A stretch of DNA of 64,000 nucleotides from contig JAPPCR010000006.1 in NCBI GenBank assembly GCA_028875725.1, positions 689,786-753,785 on the forward strand. Reading direction: 5' to 3'. Positions 1 through 10,064 of the stretch are shown in pieces; position 1 is the first letter of the stretch; each line of letters opens with the position of its first letter. Origin of the DNA: Acidobacteriota bacterium. GTDB lineage: Bacteria; Acidobacteriota; Thermoanaerobaculia; Multivoradales; Multivoraceae. The notes under the pieces were generated by a model. That model did not search any database. It was not told the DNA's origin and saw nothing but the letters and a program-made list of their open reading frames with translations. Position numbers and translations under genes: made by a program.

Positions 1-1290
<1,290 letters not shown>

Positions 1291-1367
1291 GGAATCGGTT
1301 CTCGCTTGCTCTTTCAGGAGTCGGCCGTCAGCTCCAGGGCGCCCTGTGGGCGAGGCCGGCGTTATTC

Positions 1368-1384
1368 GTGACCATAATGGTCAC
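1368..1384. promoter_or_regulatory. 17-bp palindrome, candidate operator of the sulfite/nitrite reductase gene
   Basis: GTGACCATAATGGTCAC has two 8-bp arms that are exact reverse complements around one central base. A third, weaker half-site (TTGGTCAT) follows at 1386-1393. The palindrome lies 78 to 94 bp upstream of the reductase start codon, in a locally AT-richer stretch of an otherwise GC-rich region. It has the form of a dimeric-repressor site. The regulator is not in the window and I do not recognise the motif. Confidence 0.5.
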
Positions 1385-1467
1385 ATTGGTCATCATTCTA
1401 CGTGCATCCGCGCGGTTCGTTGCAACCGCGCTGGACGGGTGGAGGCGACGCCGGTGCGCCCGGCGGG

Positions 1468-2346
1468 CTACATCAGGTCGGAGAAGTGGACCGGCTTCGG
1501 GAAGTCGGCCGAAGCGGCGCGGATCCTCTCGCCGATCGCGGCCACGTCCCACGGTCCCTGGTCGTTCGGTCGGCTGGCGATCTCGAGCGACTGCCAGGCC
1601 AGCAGCGACACCTTGTTGCCGCCGACGGCGAAGATGCGGCCGGTGATGTCGGCGGCGTCGTCGCTGCAGAGCCAGACGACGGCCGGCGACACTTTCTCGG
1701 GCGCCAGCGGTTCGGCCGTCGTCTCCGGCATGATGTCTTCCGTCAGACGCGACCAGGCGGCGGGAGCGAGGAGGTTCACCGTCACGCCGTACTTCGCGCC
1801 TTCCAGCGCGAGGCAGCGCATGAAGCCGGCCATCCCGGCCTTCGCGGCGCCGTAGTTCGTCTGGCCGAAGTTGCCGAGCAGGCCGGAGGTCGAACTCGTC
1901 ATGATGATCCGGCCGCCGGACTCCTGCTCGATCATCCGGTCGTAGGCGGCCTTGGTCACGAGGTAGGTGCCGCGCAGGTGCACGTCGAGGACGATGTCCC
2001 ACAGCTCGTCCGTCATGTTCTTGAACGACTTGTCGCGCAGGATGCCGGCGTTGTTGATCGCGATGTCGAGCTTTCCGAACGCGTCCACGGCGCGCTGAAC
2101 CATCGCCCGGGCGGCGTCGCCGTCGGACACCGAGCCGTAGTCGGCGACCGCCTGTCCGCCGGCGTCGCGGATCTCCTGGGCTACCTGGTCGGCCATGGCG
2201 GTGCCCGCGCCGGTGCCGTCGCGCGCTCCGCCCAGGTCGTTGACCACGACCGCGGCGCCTTCCTGCGCCAGCAGTAACGCGTGAGTGCGGCCGAGGCCGC
2301 CCCCAGCGCCCGTAACGAGTGCAACCTTGCCGTCGAGCAGACCCAT
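1468..2346 (-). CDS. SDR family NAD(P)-dependent oxidoreductase
   Basis: A classical short-chain dehydrogenase of 292 residues. It has the Rossmann motif TGAGGGLG at 12-19, NNAG at 98-101, a TSSTSG serine block near 150-155 and the catalytic YGAAK (Tyr165, Lys169). The MGLLDGKVALVTGAGGGLGR start and the long C-terminal tail resemble the dehydrogenase domain of peroxisomal multifunctional enzyme type 2 and bacterial 3-hydroxyacyl-CoA dehydrogenases. Oxidation of a 3-hydroxyacyl-CoA or steroid-like alcohol is therefore likely, but the substrate is inferred. It is a single gene, not obviously in an operon, with about 177 bp to the reductase gene downstream. Confidence 0.85.
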   Translation of the reverse strand: MGLLDGKVALVTGAGGGLGRTHALLLAQEGAAVVVNDLGGARDGTGAGTAMADQVAQEIRDAGGQAVADYGSVSDGDAARAMVQRAVDAFGKLDIAINNAGILRDKSFKNMTDELWDIVLDVHLRGTYLVTKAAYDRMIEQESGGRIIMTSSTSGLLGNFGQTNYGAAKAGMAGFMRCLALEGAKYGVTVNLLAPAAWSRLTEDIMPETTAEPLAPEKVSPAVVWLCSDDAADITGRIFAVGGNKVSLLAWQSLEIASRPNDQGPWDVAAIGERIRAASADFPKPVHFSDLM

Positions 2347-2701
2347 GATGCGTATCCCTTCCTTCGTCTCTTCGTGTTTCGCTGTGCCGAAGCGCGCGAA
2401 GTGTACCCGGATTCGGCGTTGGCTACTGCCGCCTCCAGTGTCGTCGCGGAGGAGGGTCCCTGCGGCCGCTTGCGCTCTCTTGGTGGATGGGAAGTCAGCG
2501 CTCGCTTCGGTCGGCTGCGCTGCGTTGTGTTGTCGGTCAAGGTGACGATCTCGGGAGACGCTTGCCTCCAGCCCGGAGGGACCCTCCTCCGCGACGACAC
2601 TGGAGGCTGGACGTCGCCGGGTTTCCGGGCGGTCTTCCCTACTGGGCCCCGGATCGCGGGTTCGTCTGTTGGGCAGGACCTGGTCAGTAGAGTGCCGCAG
2701 A
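2347..2701. other. 355-bp intergenic region carrying a long inverted repeat
   Basis: No convincing coding sequence is seen here between the divergent SDR and TPR genes. The region is dominated by a 177-bp element bounded by 31-bp perfect inverted repeats, annotated separately. Promoters for both flanking genes must also lie here, but I cannot point to clear -35/-10 boxes. Confidence 0.6.
2431..2607. repeat. 177-bp element with 31-bp perfect inverted repeats
   Basis: Bases 2431-2461 (starting GCCTCCAGTGTCG) are the exact reverse complement of 2577-2607, with 115 bp between the arms. A smaller inner hairpin, CCTCC-AGCCC-GGAGG, sits next to the right arm. The size and termini resemble a MITE or other non-autonomous palindromic element. 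Alternatively it is a large hairpin in the transcript of the TPR gene. No target-site duplication was obvious, and I cannot count copies elsewhere in the genome. Confidence 0.6.
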
Positions 2702-3445
2702 GTGAGGGGTGCGAACCACAGGGGTTTTCTTCTTGCAACCAGCGGTCTGCTGACGTTTACGTTGGTGGGCGATGTCTCGACCCAGGAGCGCGACGAACTC
2801 AGCGCGGCGATGCTGCTCCGTCAGGCGAGCCTCCACGAGTCTCGTGGCGACTATGAGGCGGCGATCTCCGGCTATGACCGGGCGATCGAAGTCGAGCCGC
2901 GGAACTGGCAGCTGTACATGCTGCGGGGATCGGCGCGGTTCAAGGCCGGGCAGATCGAAGCCTCTATCGAGGACTTCGACCAGGTCGTGCTTCTGGAGCC
3001 CTCACAGGACCCGTACCTGTGGCAGCGCGGCATCTCGTACTACTACGCCGGGAGGTTCGCTGACTGCCGGGGCCAGTTCGAGCGTCACCGGCTGGTCAAT
3101 CCGAACGACGTGGAGAACGCGGTGTGGCACCTGCTCTGCGTCGCCGCCGAGGAAGGGCTGGAGGTGGCGCGGGAGATGATGCTGCCGGTCGGTCCGGATG
3201 CTCGCCGGCCGATGAAGGAGATCGACGCGCTGTTTCGAGGGGACGGCTCGGTCGAGGAGGTCGAAGCCGCGGTGGCGGCGGAAAGCCCCGGCGCGCGCTT
3301 CTACGCCGATCTGTACCTGGGCCTGTACTACGAGCTCATCGGCGAGATGGAGAGGGCAGCAGCGGCCATCGAGCGTGCGGCTTCGCTACCGAACCGCGGC
3401 TACATGGTCGAGGTGGCGCGGATTCACCGCGATCTGACTCCCTAA
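2702..3445 (+). CDS. secreted tetratricopeptide repeat protein
   Basis: A protein of about 247 residues if started at the GTG at 2702. That start gives a signal peptide (basic start, then FLLATSGLLTFTLVG) followed by VSTQE. An in-frame TTG at 2669 would add 11 residues with no signal-peptide benefit. Two or three TPR motifs cover the first half, for example SRGDYEAAISGYDRAIEVEP, then KAGQIEASIEDFDQVVLLEP, and then YYYAGRFADCRGQFERH. The C-terminal half is helical with another TPR-like pair near the end (YELIGEMERAAAAIERAA). The layout is like NlpI-type periplasmic TPR scaffolds. It probably acts as an envelope scaffold; the partner is unknown. The stop overlaps the convergent gene at 3442. 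Confidence 0.75.
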   Translation: MRGANHRGFLLATSGLLTFTLVGDVSTQERDELSAAMLLRQASLHESRGDYEAAISGYDRAIEVEPRNWQLYMLRGSARFKAGQIEASIEDFDQVVLLEPSQDPYLWQRGISYYYAGRFADCRGQFERHRLVNPNDVENAVWHLLCVAAEEGLEVAREMMLPVGPDARRPMKEIDALFRGDGSVEEVEAAVAAESPGARFYADLYLGLYYELIGEMERAAAAIERAASLPNRGYMVEVARIHRDLTP

Positions 3446-4770
3446 CCGGTTTCCTCACCTATCGCCCACAGGTGGCCGTCGGTGCGGATGTACCAGACGC
3501 CGCCGACGAGGGCGGGCGAGGCGATGGTTCGTTCGCCGATCCGGTTGACGTGGAGGAGCTCGAAGTCCGGCCCCTCCTTGATGACGAAGGTCTCGCCGTT
3601 GTCGTTGGTGAAGAAGATTCTGCCGTCGAAGGCGACCGGCGCGGCGGAGAAGCCTTCGCGCATCCGTTCGCCGAGGCGTTCCTGCCAGAGGACCTCGCCG
3701 GTCTTCGCTTCGTAGACGGTGATCACGCTCGCCATGTCGTTGACCATGTAGAGGTAATCGCCGACCAGCATCGGCGCGACGACGAAGGGCGAACCCTTCG
3801 CCGCGGTCCAGACGATGCGGCTGTCCGTCACGTCGCCGTCGCCGCCGGGGCGAATCGCCAGGGTCGGTCCCGCGCGGCCCGAGGTGCTGAACAGCAGGTC
3901 GTGGCCGACGACGGGGCTCGGGATGACCTCGAAGGTCGTGCCGCTGGCCCGCCACAGCTCCCGGCCGTCCTCGGGAGCGTAGGCGATCACGTGGTGCTGG
4001 CTGTTGACCACGATCTCGTCGCGTTCCTCGCCGTCGTCGGTGGTCACCGAGACGGCGGCCGGCGAGCTCCAGCCGACCTGGGTGTCCCGTTCCGTGCGCC
4101 ACAGTTCCTCGCCGGTATGGCGGTCGAACGCGGCGATGAAGGACGTGGAACGCTGCTGTTCCTGGACGATGATGAGGCGGTCTCCAAGCAGCAGCGGTGA
4201 CGAGGCCGTGCCGTGAAAGGCGTTCAACTCGCCGAACGACTTGTGCCAGACGATTTCGCCTTCCATGTCGAGCGCCATCAGGCCGTGGTTGCCGAGGTAG
4301 GCGTAGACGCGCTCCCCGTCAGTGGTAGGGGTCGAAGAGGCGTGGCCGTTCTTCGGGTAGGCGCGCTCCGGGTTCGCGGCGGGCGCGGCGGTGGTCCAGA
4401 GACGTTCTCCGGTCGCCCGGTCGAAGGCGAGCACGGAGCGCCTGGCGCCGGCCGCCTCGGCGGTAGTCAGGAACAGCGCATCGCCCCAGACGATCGGCGA
4501 GGAGTTGCCGTTGCCTGGGACAGCGACCTTCCAGCGCACGTTCTCCTCCGGGCCCCAACGGTCGACGTAGCCGCTGCCCGCAACTTCGCCCTGGCCGCTG
4601 GGACCGCGCCACTGCGGCCAGGTGGTGGCTGGGTCGGCGTCCGCCGGCGTCATCCGCGCCAGTTCATTGGCGGCGGCGGGGTCAGCGGCAAGTGCCGTGA
4701 GGAGGGAGGCGGCGGCGAACAGGTGCATCGGCGTCATGCGAAGCATGCTTGAAGAAGTCGTGTGGCTCAT
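3442..4770 (-). CDS. PQQ-binding-like beta-propeller repeat protein
   Basis: I chose the ATG at 4770 (MSHTTSSSMLRM...), which gives 442 residues; an ATG at 4746 (MLRMTPMHLF) gives a tighter signal peptide. A longer reading to 4833 would run over the divergent acuI start. After cleavage near PAAAN the protein has the entry motif WPQWRGPSGQG. Repeated beta-propeller blades of the form VLAFDRATGERLW, LMALDMEGEIVWHK, IAAFDRHTGEELWRT and VYEAKTGEVLWQE follow. This is the BamB/quinoprotein-like fold common in Acidobacteria and Planctomycetes. It lacks the catalytic motifs of true PQQ dehydrogenases, so it is more likely a periplasmic binding or scaffold protein than an enzyme. Confidence 0.82.
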   Translation of the reverse strand: MSHTTSSSMLRMTPMHLFAAASLLTALAADPAAANELARMTPADADPATTWPQWRGPSGQGEVAGSGYVDRWGPEENVRWKVAVPGNGNSSPIVWGDALFLTTAEAAGARRSVLAFDRATGERLWTTAAPAANPERAYPKNGHASSTPTTDGERVYAYLGNHGLMALDMEGEIVWHKSFGELNAFHGTASSPLLLGDRLIIVQEQQRSTSFIAAFDRHTGEELWRTERDTQVGWSSPAAVSVTTDDGEERDEIVVNSQHHVIAYAPEDGRELWRASGTTFEVIPSPVVGHDLLFSTSGRAGPTLAIRPGGDGDVTDSRIVWTAAKGSPFVVAPMLVGDYLYMVNDMASVITVYEAKTGEVLWQERLGERMREGFSAAPVAFDGRIFFTNDNGETFVIKEGPDFELLHVNRIGERTIASPALVGGVWYIRTDGHLWAIGEETG

Positions 4771-4816
4771 ACCGGAATGATAGAACCTGCCGCGAGTCGG
4801 AACCCACTGGAGCAGC

Positions 4817-5815
4817 ATGGAAATGAGCAACACCTTTCGAGCGGTCGTCGTCGACAGGGTCGACGATCAGCACACCGCCGGCCTGCGGGACCTGACGCTG
4901 GGCGATCTGCCCGAGCGCGACGTGCTGGTCGATGTCGAGTACTCCACCCTGAACTACAAGGACGGCCTGGCGATCACCGGCGCCGCGCCGATCTGCCGTT
5001 CGGTGCCGATGGTCTGCGGCGTCGATCTGGCCGGGACGGTGGCGGAATCCGGCTCCGATTCGTTCTCTCCGGGCGACCGCGTGCTGGTCAACGGTTACGG
5101 GCTGAGCGAGAGCCACTGGGGCGGCTACTCCCAGAAGGCGAGGTTGAAGTCCGACTGGCTTGTGCCGGTGCCGGAGGCCTTCACCAACCAGCAGGCGATG
5201 GCGATCGGCACCGCCGGCTACACGGCGATGCTGTGCGTGATGGCGCTGCAGGACCATGGTGTGACGCCGGAGAGCGGCGACGTCGTCGTGACCGGCGCGG
5301 CCGGTGGCGTGGGTTCGGTCGCGGTGGCACTGCTGGCGCGGGCCGGCTACCGGGTGATCGCCTCCACCGGGCGCGAGGCGGAGCATGGCTACCTGAGCAG
5401 TCTGGGCGCCGCCGACTTCATCGCCCGCGAAACGCTGTCGGCGAAGCCGCGGCCGATCGGCCGGGAGAGTTGGGCCGGTGCGGTCGACGTCGTCGGCTCG
5501 ACGACGCTGGCGAACCTGATCGCCCAGACGCGCTACGGCGGCTGCGTGGCCGCCTGCGGGCTGGCCGGCGGCATGGACCTGCCGTCGAGCGTGTACCCCT
5601 TCATTCTGCGCGGCGTGGTTCTGGCGGGCGTCGACTCCGTCATGGCGCCCATGGATCTGCGCCAGGAGGCCTGGCGCCGGCTGGCAGCCGAGCTTCCCGC
5701 CGACCTGCTGTCCGAGATGACGACGGTCGAGCCGATGAGCCGGATCGAGGAGCTGGCAGCGTCGATCCTGGCGGGCCAGACGCGCGGCAGGGTGGTCATC
5801 AACGTCAACGCCTGA
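4817..5815 (+). CDS. acuI: acrylyl-CoA reductase (AcuI/YhdH-type MDR)
   Basis: A zinc-free medium-chain reductase of 332 residues. Characteristic AcuI/YhdH features are STLNYKDGLAITG near residue 43-55, PMVCGVDLAGTV near 64-75, GDRVLVNGYGLSE, and WGGYSQKARL. The NADPH-binding motif VVTGAAGGVGSVAV is near 157-170 and the C-terminal end is GRVVINVNA. The family reduces acryloyl-CoA to propionyl-CoA with NADPH in the cytoplasm, removing toxic acryloyl-CoA made during 3-hydroxypropionate or DMSP catabolism. No DMSP lyase or acuK/acuN-type gene is nearby, so the source of acrylate is open. It is divergent from the beta-propeller gene and followed after 44 bp by a PQQ dehydrogenase gene. Confidence 0.85.
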   Translation: MEMSNTFRAVVVDRVDDQHTAGLRDLTLGDLPERDVLVDVEYSTLNYKDGLAITGAAPICRSVPMVCGVDLAGTVAESGSDSFSPGDRVLVNGYGLSESHWGGYSQKARLKSDWLVPVPEAFTNQQAMAIGTAGYTAMLCVMALQDHGVTPESGDVVVTGAAGGVGSVAVALLARAGYRVIASTGREAEHGYLSSLGAADFIARETLSAKPRPIGRESWAGAVDVVGSTTLANLIAQTRYGGCVAACGLAGGMDLPSSVYPFILRGVVLAGVDSVMAPMDLRQEAWRRLAAELPADLLSEMTTVEPMSRIEELAASILAGQTRGRVVINVNA

Positions 5816-5859
5816 GCAGGTCTACGTCAACGCGTGAGCGACCGGACGGGAGGAGTCGA

Positions 5860-7935
5860 ATGAACCCGGGAACGCAGCTGGGAGTCCTGGCGGCGACCCT
5901 CTGCCTCGTTGTCGCCCCCGTTTCGATCTCCGCTCAGGACAGCGAGTGGCCGGTGACCACCGGCGACAAGGGCGGTCAGCGCTACTCGCCGATCGACCAG
6001 ATCGATGCGGGCAACGTCGGCGAGCTCGAGATCGCCTGGCGCTGGTCGTCGCCGGACAACGATCGCGGCGCGGAGGATCGCCGGTTGCGCAGCCGCCGGA
6101 TGCAGCCCGGCGGCCACCAGGTGACGCCGATCAAGATCGGCGACCGCCTCTTCGCGACCACCGGCCTGAGCCAGATCGCCGCGCTCGATCCGGCGACCGG
6201 CGAGACGGAGTGGGTGTACGACCCGGAGGCCTATGACGCCGGGCGCCCCACGAACCTCGGTTTCGTCCACCGGGGCGCCAGCCACTGGCCCGGGAGGCCA
6301 GCCGGCGACGGGGCCGAGGCGGTGCCCGCACGGCTCTTCTACGGCACCGGCGACGCCCGGCTCCTGGCGGTCGACCCGTTCACCGGCGAACCGGTCGGCA
6401 GCTTCGGCGACGGCGGAGCGGTCGACCTGACCCAGGGTCTGCGCCGCGAGGTCCGGCGGCGCCGCGCCTACGCCGTCAGCTCGCCGGTCATGGTCTGCCG
6501 CGACACGGTGATCGTGGGCGCGTCGATATCGGATGCTCCGAACCACCCCGACGCACCGCCTGGAGACGTCCGCGGCTTCGATCCGGTGACCGGCGAGCTG
6601 CGCTGGACCTTCCACTCGATTCCGCAACCGGGGGAGGTCGGGCACGAGACCTGGGAGAACGACTCCTGGCAGTACACGGGCAACGCGAACGTCTGGACGC
6701 TGATCACCGCGGACGAGGAACTCGGGCTCGTCTACCTGCCCTTCGGCACGCCGACCAACGACTGGTATGGCGGCCACCGGCTGGGCGACAACCTGTTCGC
6801 GGAGAGTCTGGTGGCGCTCGACTGCGGGACCGGCGAGCGCAAGTGGCACTTCCAGGCGATCCGTCACGGCCTCTGGGACTACGACCTGGTGACACCGCCC
6901 ATCCTCGGCGAGATCGAGGTCGACGGCCGGGAACTCAAGGTCGCCGCGCAGCTCAGCAAGCAGGGCTTCGTCTACGTCTTCGATGCCGACAGCGGCAAGC
7001 CGGTGTGGCCGATCGAGCAAAGGCCGGTGCCGCGGAGCACCGTTCCGGGCGAGCGGTCGGCGCCGACCCAGCCGTTTCCGACCAAGCCGCCCGCGTACGA
7101 GCGCCAGGGCATGCACGAGGGCCAGTTGCTCGATCTCACGCCGGAGATCCTGGCGCGCGCGAAGGAGATCCTGGAGCAGTACGACTACGGTCCGCTCTAC
7201 ACGCCTCCCTCGCTGCGGGGTACCTGGCAGGTGCCCGGCTGGGGCGGGGGAGCGAGCTGGCCCGGCGGCGCCTTCGATCCGGAGACCGGCTGGCTCTATG
7301 TGCCGTCGTTCACCGTGCCGGTCGTGCTGACGATGAAGAAGCCGGACCCGAACCGGTCATCCTTCGACTACATCGGTTCGATCCAGACGCGCCCGCCGGG
7401 TCCCTTCGGCCTGCCCATCGTCAAGCCGCCGTACAGCCGGATGACGGCCTACGATCTGAACCGCGGTGAGATCGAGTGGGTGCGGCCGCTGGGACGGGGG
7501 CCGACCGGACATCCGGCAATCCGCGATCTGAAACTGGAGCCGATGGGCTCGGGCTCGCGCGCCCACGTGCTGCTGACGCCGGAGCTGCTGTTCGTGGGGT
7601 TGGAAGCGACCGTCCATCCGGACGCGGAAATGGAAGCCGAATCCATGGACCTCGAGTCGTCGGCGCTCGAGGAACTAGCCGTGGCGGACGAGGAGCAGGC
7701 GGCGATACTCGCCGAGATCGCGGCGAGCCGCGACTGGCGTTTCGAGCCGTCGACCTTCGCGGCCCTGGACAAGACGACCGGCGAGACGGTCTGGTCGGTG
7801 GAGATCGAAGCCGGCGTCGGCGGGTCGCCGATGACCTACCTGCACGGGGGCCGCCAGTACGTGGTTCTCGCCGTGGGCGGCAGCGGTGTGCCGTCGGAGT
7901 TGATCGCGTTTGCGCTGCCGGGAGAAACAGGCTGA
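5860..7935 (+). CDS. PQQ-dependent dehydrogenase, glucose-dehydrogenase-like
   Basis: The ATG at 5860 follows a good ribosome site (GGGAGGAG). It begins a signal peptide ending VSISAQ, giving 691 residues. The frame stays open far upstream, but that part only shadows acuI. Typical features are [54 protein letters not shown] and the catalytic-site segment [12 protein letters not shown]. Late propeller blades contain [21 protein letters not shown] and [10 protein letters not shown]. The family oxidises sugars or alcohols in the periplasm and passes electrons to a quinone or cytochrome. It has no fused cytochrome or membrane domain. No PQQ biosynthesis genes are in the window. The substrate is unknown. 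Confidence 0.85.
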   Translation: MNPGTQLGVLAATLCLVVAPVSISAQDSEWPVTTGDKGGQRYSPIDQIDAGNVGELEIAWRWSSPDNDRGAEDRRLRSRRMQPGGHQVTPIKIGDRLFATTGLSQIAALDPATGETEWVYDPEAYDAGRPTNLGFVHRGASHWPGRPAGDGAEAVPARLFYGTGDARLLAVDPFTGEPVGSFGDGGAVDLTQGLRREVRRRRAYAVSSPVMVCRDTVIVGASISDAPNHPDAPPGDVRGFDPVTGELRWTFHSIPQPGEVGHETWENDSWQYTGNANVWTLITADEELGLVYLPFGTPTNDWYGGHRLGDNLFAESLVALDCGTGERKWHFQAIRHGLWDYDLVTPPILGEIEVDGRELKVAAQLSKQGFVYVFDADSGKPVWPIEQRPVPRSTVPGERSAPTQPFPTKPPAYERQGMHEGQLLDLTPEILARAKEILEQYDYGPLYTPPSLRGTWQVPGWGGGASWPGGAFDPETGWLYVPSFTVPVVLTMKKPDPNRSSFDYIGSIQTRPPGPFGLPIVKPPYSRMTAYDLNRGEIEWVRPLGRGPTGHPAIRDLKLEPMGSGSRAHVLLTPELLFVGLEATVHPDAEMEAESMDLESSALEELAVADEEQAAILAEIAASRDWRFEPSTFAALDKTTGETVWSVEIEAGVGGSPMTYLHGGRQYVVLAVGGSGVPSELIAFALPGETG

Positions 7936-7996
7936 GCTTCCGCGCGTACAATCCCTCGGGCACCTTTCCCGCACCGAGCAACGAAGGAGAACGAAG

Positions 7997-8968
7997 ATGT
8001 GGCGAGCTGGCGAACGGACGAACCGACGGCGTTTGGCGGCTGTTGCCGCCTCCGCTTTCCTGCTGGTATCGGTAGGGGGAGCGGCGATGGGCAGTGATCT
8101 GATGGATCGCGTGGAGCACGGCTACGCCGACTCGAACGGCGTCAAGATCCACTACGCCTCGATCGGCGAGGGTCCCCTGGTCGTGATGATCCACGGCTTC
8201 CCGGACTTCTGGTACTCGTGGCGGCACCAGATGGAGGTTCTGTCGAGCGACTTCCAGGTTGTCGCGATCGACCAGCGCGGCTACAACAAGAGCGACCAGC
8301 CCGACGGGGACGAGAACTACGACATGCGCTACCTGGTCGGCGACGTGGCGGCCGTGATCCGGCACCTCGGTCGGGACAAGGCGACGATCGTCGGGCACGA
8401 CTGGGGCGGCGCGGTCGCCTGGCAGTTCGCGTTCCATGTGCCTCAGATGACCGAGCGGCTGATCATCCTCAACCTGCCGCATCCGAACGGCATGGGCCGG
8501 GAACTGGCGAACAACGCCGAGCAGCAGCAGAACAGCGGCTACGCCCGCAAGTTCCAGGAAGGCAGCCCCAGCGACCCGGACATCTTCTTCGGCATGCCGA
8601 TGACGCCCCAGACGCTCTCCGGCTGGGTGCGGGATCCGGAGGCGAAGAAGCACTACGAGGCGGCGTTCGAACGCTCCGACTTCGACGCGATGCTGGCCTA
8701 CTACAAGCGGAACTACCCGCGCGAAGGCGGTGGCGGCATCGGCCAGGCGGAGGGCCAGGAAACGCCCCGCCTCGGCATGCCGGTGCTCCAGTTCCACGGC
8801 CTGGACGACACGGCGCTGCATTCGGACGGCCTGAACAACACGTGGGACTGGCTCGACAGCGACCTGACCCTCGTCACCGTGCCGGGCGCGAACCACTTCG
8901 TGCAGGAGGACGCGGCCGACCTCGTCTCGACGACGATGAAGTGGTGGCTGCTGTCGCGGGTGGAGTAG
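7997..8968 (+). CDS. secreted alpha/beta hydrolase, epoxide-hydrolase-like
   Basis: The ATG at 7997 has a strong ribosome site (AAGGAGAACGAAG), giving 323 residues. An N-terminal signal peptide (basic RTNRRR, then [18 protein letters not shown]) is followed by an alpha/beta-hydrolase core. The [11 protein letters not shown] oxyanion motif is near residue 66 and the nucleophile elbow GHDWGG has Asp135 as nucleophile. A Tyr-containing cap and a C-terminal GANHFVQED histidine complete the triad. An Asp nucleophile with HGFP and WGG is the signature of epoxide hydrolases and haloalkane dehalogenases. The WYSWR context favours an epoxide hydrolase. It lies 61 bp after the PQQ dehydrogenase and may be co-transcribed with it. 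Confidence 0.85.
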   Translation: MWRAGERTNRRRLAAVAASAFLLVSVGGAAMGSDLMDRVEHGYADSNGVKIHYASIGEGPLVVMIHGFPDFWYSWRHQMEVLSSDFQVVAIDQRGYNKSDQPDGDENYDMRYLVGDVAAVIRHLGRDKATIVGHDWGGAVAWQFAFHVPQMTERLIILNLPHPNGMGRELANNAEQQQNSGYARKFQEGSPSDPDIFFGMPMTPQTLSGWVRDPEAKKHYEAAFERSDFDAMLAYYKRNYPREGGGGIGQAEGQETPRLGMPVLQFHGLDDTALHSDGLNNTWDWLDSDLTLVTVPGANHFVQEDAADLVSTTMKWWLLSRVE

Positions 8969-8989
8969 GGCTGCCGGCAGGCGCCGGAC

Positions 8990-10003
8990 CTACCAGCGCG
9001 GGCGCGTGCTGACGTAGGCCGGGTCGTCCGTCAGTTGGACGACCTGGCCGGTCTCGATGTCGATCTTCCAGATCTCCCAGTTGCCGGAACGGTCCGACTC
9101 GAAGACGATCCAGCGGCCGTCGCGGGAGAACCAGGGGTGGCCGTCGTTGGCGTCGGACTGGGTGAGACGGCGCTGGTTGGAGCCGTCGATCTCGGCGAGG
9201 AAAATGTCGTCCGTCGGTCCGGTCTGGTTCGTCTGCCAGGCGATGGTCTGGCCGTCGGGGGAGACGGCCGGGCGGCGGTGGCGGTGTTCGCGGTCGGTGA
9301 GCGCGGTGTAGGTGCCCTGGCCGTAGCCGTCGAAGCGGATGATCGCGATCTCCATCCGCCGTTCGCCGTTCTCGGGCTCGTCTTCGGCCTGGAACAGGAC
9401 GGCCCGTCCGAGGCCAACACCGTTGCCAACCGCGAGCGTCGTCGTGTTCGAGGCGTCGATCTGGCGGCGGTCGTTCAGCTCGAGGATCAGTCCCTTGTTG
9501 AAGCCATCGCCCTCAGGACAGTTCCGGGCGTAGACGAGCTGCCGGGTGATCGGCGAGATGCTGGCGTGGTGGACGGCGCAGCTCTCGACCTCGCGCAGCA
9601 CTTCCCGCTCGCCGGTCGCAAGATCCTCGCGGAAGATGCGGGCGCCGGCCGTAACACCTGCTTCGGCGTCGGTGAACTCGGCGTAGACGACGTTCTTGAG
9701 GTCGGAGGTGAGGGAGGGATGATCCAGGTGCTGGGGAACACCCTTCCGCACCAGACGCACGCTGCTGCCGTCGCCCTCCATGATCCAGATGTCGGCCCCG
9801 CCGTAGAAGCCGGGGATGGTCGGCGTGGCGCCGGTGTTTTCGAAACGCTGGAAGACGATCGGCGCCGTGAACTCGGGCTCCGTCGCCGGCGGCGAAGCGG
9901 CGGCAGCTTCACCCGATGGCGACTCCCCGTTGGCGCCGCAGCCGAGCGCCGTCGCCGCGAGAGTGAGAAGCGCGACGATGGCGGCCGGCGAGCGGTGAGT
10001 CCG
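8990..10003 (-). CDS. PD40/TolB-like propeller lipoprotein with unresolved start
   Basis: TolB-type beta-propeller repeats are clear: RRPAVSPDGQTIAW, IFLAEIDGSNQRRLT, GHPWFSRDGRWIVFESDRSG and NWEIWKIDIETG. The first ATG in frame is at 9781 (MEGDGSSVRL), but homologous reading continues well upstream. At 9938-9981 it includes a lipoprotein signal, AAIVALLTLAATALGC, followed by GANGESPSG. No ATG, GTG or TTG occurs in this frame ahead of the signal. A GTG at 10068 overlaps the stop of the upstream gene as GTGA, but lies in another frame. A one-base change between about 10068 and 9985 would join the two. The coordinates given cover the supported reading only. It is probably an outer-membrane-anchored lipoprotein. 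Confidence 0.7.
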   Translation of the reverse strand, partial: RTHRSPAAIVALLTLAATALGCGANGESPSGEAAAASPPATEPEFTAPIVFQRFENTGATPTIPGFYGGADIWIMEGDGSSVRLVRKGVPQHLDHPSLTSDLKNVVYAEFTDAEAGVTAGARIFREDLATGEREVLREVESCAVHHASISPITRQLVYARNCPEGDGFNKGLILELNDRRQIDASNTTTLAVGNGVGLGRAVLFQAEDEPENGERRMEIAIIRFDGYGQGTYTALTDREHRHRRPAVSPDGQTIAWQTNQTGPTDDIFLAEIDGSNQRRLTQSDANDGHPWFSRDGRWIVFESDRSGNWEIWKIDIETGQVVQLTDDPAYVSTRPRW

Positions 10004-10064
10004 ACCGCCCGCGGACGGGCGCTTGGACCGTGACGCTGGTGACGGGCGGACGCGGCACCAGGGT

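Noticed and set aside
4762..5859. A long 5' extension of the PQQ dehydrogenase frame
   Set aside because: This part is a shadow of acuI in another frame. The ATG at 5860 has a ribosome site and a signal peptide.
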